The translations under genes and the position numbers were made by a program. DNA of 64,000 bases from Glebionis coronaria (Eukaryota > Streptophyta > Magnoliopsida > Asterales > Asteraceae), in the NCBI GenBank assembly GCA_025667525.1, contig CM046878.1, positions 577,634,868 to 577,698,867 on the forward strand, given 5' to 3'. Shown piece after piece: positions 57,700 through 64,000 of this stretch (positions are counted from its first letter, which is position 1; every line of letters begins with the position of its first letter). The notes beneath the pieces were generated by a model. That model was not told the DNA's origin. It ran no database searches and saw only the letters and a program-made list of their open reading frames with translations.

Positions 57700-58542
57700 G
57701 GACATATTATAAGACCAAAAACCAGGTCTAGAAGGAAGCCATTGAAGCTCTTGAAGCTTTGATAGCAAGTTGTGCTTATAAGAAGCCATTTTGGAGCTAC
57801 CTAGGTAATTTCCATGTTAAGAAATCTTTGATCTTGTTATAATGAATACTAAGTCTTGTTATAATGCCAAAATGATGTTAGAAAGATAATCCAAAAAGAA
57901 TCAAATCATATGAACAATTTAAATGAAAGTTATAAGCTAAAGATGTCTTAAAACCCTAGTTTTGTATTTCCCATGAAATAATGAGCAAAAACCCTTTTCA
58001 AAAGCTATAATTCTGGTAAAATGTTTTTATTATGATTATAAATGTTTTTTGAAACTTTGTTCTAAAATCCTAGATCATTTGGTACATTTTTAGTTTGTTA
58101 TGTGATTTTTACAAGTATAGGGACTAAAACTGTCATTTTTGAAACTATTTAACATTTTGGGCCAAGAGTGTCATTTTTTTAAAGTTAAAGATATAAGAAT
58201 AAATGTTGAAAACTTTGACACCCTAAGGTTAAATATTGAGGGTTGAAATTGTATATATTAAAACTATATACTTAAAGGGTTAAAAGTGTAATTATGCCAA
58301 AATATAACTATGAGGACTATTTTTGCCAATATTGAAACTAAAGAACAAAAATTTAATAATATACTATGTGTCATTTTAGTAGAGAACTTTGTACAAAGAT
58401 GTTTCATCTCAATATTACGTTCTGACTGAGTGGTTAGGTCTACGATTAAAAGTGCCCTCGCTCCTCAAACGTTTATAGAATGGATTCTGAGTATAATGAC
58501 CCAAACAATGATACTATAACACCAAAATATATGAACCAAAGA

Positions 58543-58577
<35 letters not shown>

Positions 58578-59467
58578 AAATATGAAAATATTGAACTCAA
58601 ATATTATGACTTGATATATATACATATTGTGTGTCAACTCAGATTTTGTGAGAAAGTTGTGACTGCTTATAGCAGAATAATTCAAGACTCTATAGGCTAA
58701 GGTGAGTTCATAGCCTCACTTTTGAAAGTTATAAATGATATTTTAAACCCGTGAATGGGATATATGCTAAAACTGGAATACAAGTGTTTTGTATGCTGCC
58801 TATATGATTATTGAAACTACGTTTACTTATTGCCGTCAAGTCCCTTTGTAATCGTGGACCGTTGATCATTTAATGAACGCTAATATTGTGAATAGTACTA
58901 TTGGAGACTGACATCTCCTATCTAGTCAAATCGCACTTGTCAGCAGCTAATGGTTCCCACCTAGGCTAAACAAATATGCTTTATTTTTCTAAACTCAAGA
59001 TAATCCAGCAAACTACCTGCTTAAGGGCAATTTGTTGGTTTTTCTGATAATGTCTAGTCGTAGGGTCATGAGCTAGTGCAATAAGAATCAATGAATTTGA
59101 AACTAGGTTGTATAACATTGTAGCCCAAGAGTCGTACTTGTATTTAAATATTGTTTAAACCTATGAATTCACTCAACCATTGTGTTGACTTTAAGGCATA
59201 TATTTCAGCTGAATGAGGACTGGCGGGCTGCGTATGATGGTGTCTTGAAAAGTTATCATTCTAAAGAATAAACAAGTTCTTTGGGAAAACATGTGATGTA
59301 CAGCGTATGTACAGTTATTTTTAATAAACTCTGAATAATAAATGAATGATAACGTAAATATTTAAAAAATGTCTTTTTGAGCATTTTCTATTATTTTGAC
59401 TATGGTACCTTGATAGTAATACCCCAAATTAGCTTCCGCTGATATATGGTAAAATGGGGGTGTTATA
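57700..59467 (+). repeat. second piece of the gypsy 5' LTR (R/U5)
   Basis: It ends GGGGGTGTTATA directly before the PBS. Internal GGTGAGTTCATAGCCTCAC and the following AAACCCGTGAATGGGATATATGC segment match the U5 part of the LTR at 6,305-8,968 in altered form. The left limit is uncertain. Confidence 0.6.
58546..58575. repeat. (AT)n microsatellite
   Basis: About 15 AT units within the LTR. Confidence 0.92.
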
Positions 59468-59470
59468 GAT

Positions 59471-59482
59471 TGGCATCAGAGC
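59471..59482 (+). promoter_or_regulatory. primer-binding site of the plus-strand gypsy element
   Basis: TGGCATCAGAGC, one mismatch from the initiator tRNA-Met PBS, three bases after the LTR end. Confidence 0.85.
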
Positions 59483-59625
59483 CCACAGTTATAGAGAATA
59501 AGGTTTTTCTTAAACTATAACTATGATTTTAAAATTTCAAGACCATCAGCCATCATCAACGCCAGTGTAAGATTTTATTCTCTTAGTAGCATATCTTATG
59601 ATATTATATAATAAAAACTAAAAGG

Positions 59626-61640
59626 ATGTCTACTTCCACCTATATTATCATTTCCGATGATGACGAAAGAGAAGTTCCGATGTTCACCCCCATCTCCCAC
59701 AGATGTCCGTGTTCCAGCTTTGTCTTTTTACGATACTTTTGAAGTACAAGAATATTTCTCACATCAAACTGAACTGATTAATAGTACACCTTCACCTACA
59801 TCTCGTTTTCTATTACTTGAGGATCTTTATTCCTCTCCCAATCGAAGTCGTGAAGAGCCTTATAAAACTAAAGAAGATTCTAGAGCACGAATTATAGAAA
59901 ATCACGACAAGCAATTATCCGTAATTGCAAGTCATCTTTATGAAATATCCTTAGAAGCTTTTAGAATCGTGGAGAAGAATATTAGGAATTTGATAAGAGG
60001 GAGAACAGAGATTGAAGAGCATTTACCTAGTTGGAATATAAAGTGGACGTTACTCGACACCATAATATTAGATTGAGTAGAAGAATGCATGCTTATGAGA
60101 TGAATATGGCAAGACTAGAGAAGGAGAACTCTGAACTGAAAGGACTTACGAGGACTTGGCTTAATTTAGAATTACTCATCGATGATCTTAAAACAACTCA
60201 ACAATCTGATTCTGGTTATATTTTGTATAGAATTGAGGAGAACAAAATGAGGATTTAAGCTTAGGAATCTAGTTTTAGTTTGTAAGATATGTACAGTTTT
60301 CTTTATGTAACAGAGATGCTTATCGTGTAAATATAAACGATAAGTTGTTAATAAATAAAGAAGTGTGATTTTATTCTAAAAAACTCTTGTCATTTTATTT
60401 AAGCCTTTATTATTATTTGTATTATGAATCCTCATATGTGAATTCACTATAAGAATTAAGAATTTCGTCATTCATATTATGAATCCTCATATATGAAGTT
60501 GTCAAAATAATTAGAAATTATCGTTATTCTATGATATATTAAATTGATTACATACTCAACGTATGAAAATAAAAATAATATCATCAAGTGTTTGAAAATG
60601 TTGGTAGGATGGCTCAAACGAGTGCGACAACATCTGAAACAGTAAATATGACACCTGAAGAAATAAGGCAATTGGCTGTTGAGAGTGTGACTGCAGCTTT
60701 GCAAGCACAAGCCGCCAATATAGCTAGTACAAGTAATGGAAATGCTGCTAGGAGAGAAGTTCCTATGGAAAAGAAATGTAGTTACAAAGATTTCATGAAC
60801 TGTCCCTTTTAACTATAAAGGATTTGAAGGAGCTGTTGGACTTATTCGCTGGTTCGAGAGAACTAAATCAGTATTTGTTCGCAGTAAATGTTCTGAAGAT
60901 TGTAAAGTGAAATTTTCTACGGGTACAATGATAGAGGAAGCTTTGTCTTGGTGGAATGCTTATGCACAACCCATTGGGATAGGACAAGCTTATTAGACTC
61001 CCTGGAATGAATTTGAGAATCTGTTGATTAAGAAGTATTGCCCCCGTAATGAGATTAGGAAAATGGAAGAATAATTCTATAATCTAGTAGTAAAGGAGAA
61101 TAATCTTAAAATTTACATCCGAAGATTTCAGGAATTAGCATTATTATTTCCTAATATGGTGCCTAATACTTAAAAATTGATGGAAGCATTTATTGGAGGA
61201 TTGCCTAGAAGTATTGAAGGGATTGTTACCGCCTCTAAACCCTAAACTTTAAAGGAAGTTATCACCATTACTCAAAGATTAATGGATCAAGTGATAAGGT
61301 ATACTCGTATACAAGCGGCAGTTAATAATAAGAGGAAGTTTGATGATAGGAGGAACTTTCCTGTTATCGTAATTTCCAGAAGAATAATTTTCGCAACTAT
61401 AATCAAGGCAATAATCATCAATAGCAGAACAAAATAAATGATGTTTCTAAAGTTTATGTTGTAACTTCAAGCAATGGTTATAGTGGAAGACTTCCCCTAT
61501 GTCAGAGATATTCTCTACATCACAAAGGATATTGCACTATCAAGTGTCAAAACTATGGAAAAATAGGACATCAGACAAGATACTACAGAAGTAATCAAAT
61601 TCCTGTAACTAAAGTTTGCCATAACTGCGGAGAAAAAGGG
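59626..61640 (+). pseudogene. gypsy gag with zinc knuckle, several stops
   Basis: The start MSTSTYIIISDDDE at 59,626 shifts frame within 30 codons into the reading DVRVPALSFYDTFEVQEYFS. After a gap, MTPEEIRQLAVESVTAALQA (from 60,651) leads into the retrotransposon gag domain (LIRWFERTKSVF...ALSWWNAYAQ, ENLLIKKYCP, FQELALLFPNMVP, AFIGGLPRSIEG). In-frame stops lie near 60,812, 60,994, 61,072, 61,171 and 61,243. At 61,614-61,660 is an intact CCHC knuckle [15 protein letters not shown], preceded by a damaged one. Capsid/nucleocapsid function is lost in this copy. Confidence 0.85.
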
Positions 61641-61646
61641 CATCTG

Positions 61647-62869
61647 GTGAATAAGTGCCGTAAAGAGAGCAAAAGCCGAGGAAAATCCTATTTGTTGAAC
61701 GAAACACATCAAGATCAGAATACGGTTACGGGTATGTTTCATCTAAATCAATATCTGGTTAAAGTAATATTTGACTCAAGAGCTGATAGAAGTTTCATAT
61801 CTGTTAAAATTTCTGCTAAGTTAGATATTCCGACTATTTCCATGAACACTAAGTATGATACAGAAACCGCCGACGGAAAAATAGTTAGCACTAATACTGT
61901 TATTCGAGGATGTATCATTACTTTATTACCTCAAACCTTCGAAATCGACCTTATGCCAATTAAACTCTGTAGTTTTGACGTAGTCATTGGAATAGAGTGG
62001 TTATCTAAATACCATGCCAAAATCTTATGTGACGAGAAATCCATTCATATTCCTATTAATGATGAAGTTTTGATTGTCTATGGTGAGCAAAGTAAGACTC
62101 GACTAAATCTCATATCGTGCTTAAAGATAAATAAGTACGTATCCCGAGGTAGTCAAGTTTTCTTAGTTCAAGTAGTGGAAAATGAGCAAGAAGAGAAGAG
62201 ACTAGAATATATTCTGATAGTTAGAGAATTTCCTAAAGAATTTCCCAAGGAATTACCTGGTTTGCTACCTGTACGTCAAGTTGAATTCCAAATCGATTTG
62301 ATACCCGGAGCGAAATTGATTGCTAAATCGCCTTATCGATTAGCACCTTCGAAAATGCAAGAATTGTTAAGTCAAATCCAAGAGCTAATTGATGGAGGAT
62401 TTATTAGACCAAGTATATCTCCATGGGGAGCTCCAGTCTTATTTTTGAAAAAGAAAGATGGATCTTTTAGGATGTGTATCGATTATCGTGAGTTTAACAA
62501 ACTAACTATAAAGAATCGTTACCCGTTACCCAGAATTGACGAATTATTCGATAAACTTCATGGATCGAGCGTGTATTCGAAGATTGATTTACGTTCAGAT
62601 TATCATCAACTGAGAGTTAAGGAAGACGACATTCCTAAAACTGCTTTCAGGACGCAATACAGACATTATGAATTTCAAGTGATGCCTTTGGGTTTAACCA
62701 ATGCACCATCTAATTTCATGGACCTCATGAACAGAGTGTGTAAGCTTTACTTTGATAAATTTGTGACCGTGTTTATCGATGATATTCTTATCTACTCTCG
62801 TAATAGAGAAGAACATGCCAAGCATCTTGGTATAATTCTCGAATTACTTAAGAGGGAAGAGTTGCATGC
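61647..62869 (+). pseudogene. gypsy protease and reverse transcriptase, truncated by an insertion
   Basis: An open frame of about 408 element codons, continuous from the gag end. Protease: [13 protein letters not shown], where the usual DSGA is DSRA, followed by [69 protein letters not shown] and the catalytic [11 protein letters not shown]. After LKREELHA the frame passes into LTR sequence at 62,870, so the end of RT, RNase H and integrase are displaced to beyond the window. The RT core is well kept, suggesting a fairly young copy. Confidence 0.88.
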
Positions 62870-64000
62870 TGTCACACCCCACCATGGCGGAATATGGGGC
62901 GCGACGTATGGATATCATCACAACATGGCGTGTCTATAGAGATAACTATATGAAATAAGAACTGTCATAAAATGGTGACACAAAAGTCATGACAATATCT
63001 TATCAAATGTAGGAGTCTAGGTAAGTAGGTAATAGTCCTACCACTTACCCAAGACAAACAATAAACATAAACCAAACAAACATATAGGTGCCAACATGTA
63101 TCACTTAAAAAAAACATAAAGGTAAACTAAGAAGGAACGGGGATCTCCTCTATATGCAATCCAAAGGCATCCAAGTCTAGCCACTTCTATCCTCAAGCTT
63201 AAACACATTCACACCTGAAAGAGACACTAAAACACGTCAACATAAAGTTGGTGAGAGTCATAGGTTTAGACTCCAACGCTAAATCAGTTACAAGCTGTGA
63301 ATAACAAACATCAACACAATAACATATGGACAATGTGTTACAAATATGCATTAACAACTAACAATTCAAGATCAAAAATTTCAAACCAAATCCAAGGCCC
63401 TCAGCCTTACCAAACATCATGGTACCATAGATGATCACACTATGTACCTATCCCAAGGCCACTACCTTGTCATTAACCATTGGTCCCATAGACGATCACG
63501 CTATGTACCTATCCCAAGGCCACTACCTTGTCATTAACCATTGGTCCCATAGACGATCACGCTATGTACCTATCCCAAGGCCACTACCTTGTCATACACA
63601 AACAAGAACCACATAGCAGTTAATCACATAATGTACACACAAGTCCATCTCAAATCACAAAAACATTCACAGCATCAATTTAGAAAATAACTCAACATAG
63701 TGTATCTTCCATCCCATCTGGAAGTCAAAATCAATAATAAACATGGGACTATGAAACTCACCTGATTACTTCTTCACAAGTCCTCGCACTAGCAACAAGC
63801 TAACAAACCAAAAACACGCAATCAATACATGAACCAATCACTAAGATGGCTCATCAACCTATGATGGACATCTAGCCTATTCCTATATAAATACCTCATT
63901 TATAAGCTCTAATCACCCCATTACCCTTCCTTAACAAGTCCTTAACTTGGTTAAGTTTAATAACTATCCCGTTCATATTTTACACAAAACAGTCCCAGTT
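62870..64000 (-). mobile_element. LTR of another gypsy-type element, runs off the window
   Basis: TGTCACACCCCACCATGGCG begins inside RT. This is the usual end of a minus-strand gypsy LTR (GGGTGTGACA when inverted). The rest is noncoding. The left flank CATGC (62,865-62,869) is the candidate target duplication, not testable here. Confidence 0.72.
63419..63596. repeat. three tandem units of 61 bp
   Basis: Units start near 63,421, 63,482 and 63,543. They share GATCAC.CTATGTACCTATCC and CAAGGCCACTACCTTGTCAT. The second and third are identical or nearly so. Confidence 0.92.

Larger units (their letters stand above)
52675..57710 (-). mobile_element. minus-strand LTR element carrying one transposon-domain ORF
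   Basis: Direct repeats at 52,675-53,066 and 56,005-56,396 are about 90% alike by eye; both begin TG and run GAAAC..., then GGTTGAATAGTTTCTCTTC. A PBS (TGGTATCAGAGCG on the minus strand, 55,990-56,002) adjoins the right repeat. The right repeat region continues to about 57,710, but the left one stops near 53,066. The 3' LTR is therefore probably truncated, or the repeat is only part of the LTR. No RT or integrase was found. Right boundary approximate. Confidence 0.6.

Noticed and set aside
59657..60258. Two short plus-strand ORFs as separate genes
   Set aside because: They are frame-shifted parts of the same gypsy gag that starts at 59,626.

Overview
This is AT-rich nuclear DNA from a flowering plant. 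Asteraceae is my best guess, from the style of the retroelement gag proteins and LTRs; that is inference, not a search result. Almost everything is transposable-element sequence in nested layers. The only clearly cellular gene is one two-exon cytochrome P450 on the minus strand (27,829-29,537), which reads as an intact 533-residue CYP706-like enzyme. I saw no tRNA, rRNA or CRISPR array.

Left part, 1-26,791. (1) The 3' part of a Ty1/copia-type element has a 552-codon gag-like ORF, no visible pol, a repeat-rich noncoding stretch and one LTR (4,390-4,776). (2) A decayed Ty3/gypsy element has RT/RNase H/integrase remnants (4,777-6,304) and a 2.7-kb 3' LTR (6,305-8,968). (3) A minus-strand Ty1/copia element is split in two: pol and distal gag at 8,969-12,783, gag start, leader and 5' LTR at 25,449-26,791. 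(4) What splits it is a minus-strand gypsy element (12,784-25,448) with two LTRs, PBS, PPT and a near-perfect 5-bp target duplication. (5) The 5' LTR of that gypsy is itself split by a 2,872-bp solo LTR (21,557-24,428) with a perfect 5-bp duplication.

Middle part, 26,792-43,884. After a CACTA-type end and the P450 comes a long Mutator-like element (MULE), about 30,148-43,884. It has degenerate long terminal inverted repeats and a probable 9-10-bp target duplication. It carries two convergent multi-exon genes: a ULP1/C48-type cysteine protease (+ strand, 11 exons) and a FAR1/MULE transposase with DDE and SWIM domains (- strand, 4 exons). An 850-bp TRIM retroelement (30,172-31,021) sits inside its left terminal repeat. 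The noncoding parts of the MULE contain about 35 copies of a palindrome-like word (core CATATATGAT, often TATCATATATGATA), plus an array of 20-24-bp perfect palindromes centred on AAGCTT just upstream of the transposase. These are the most unusual signals in the window.

Right part, 43,885-64,000. Degenerate gag fragments (44,150-44,640; 45,350-45,845) precede a long noncoding stretch and the 3' end of another minus-strand copia element (50,211-50,986). A plus-strand gypsy element follows. Its 5' LTR (50,987-59,467) is split by a minus-strand LTR element carrying a 270-codon plant-transposon-domain ORF. Its gag-protease-RT region (59,626-62,869) is cut off inside RT by the LTR of yet another element running off the right edge.
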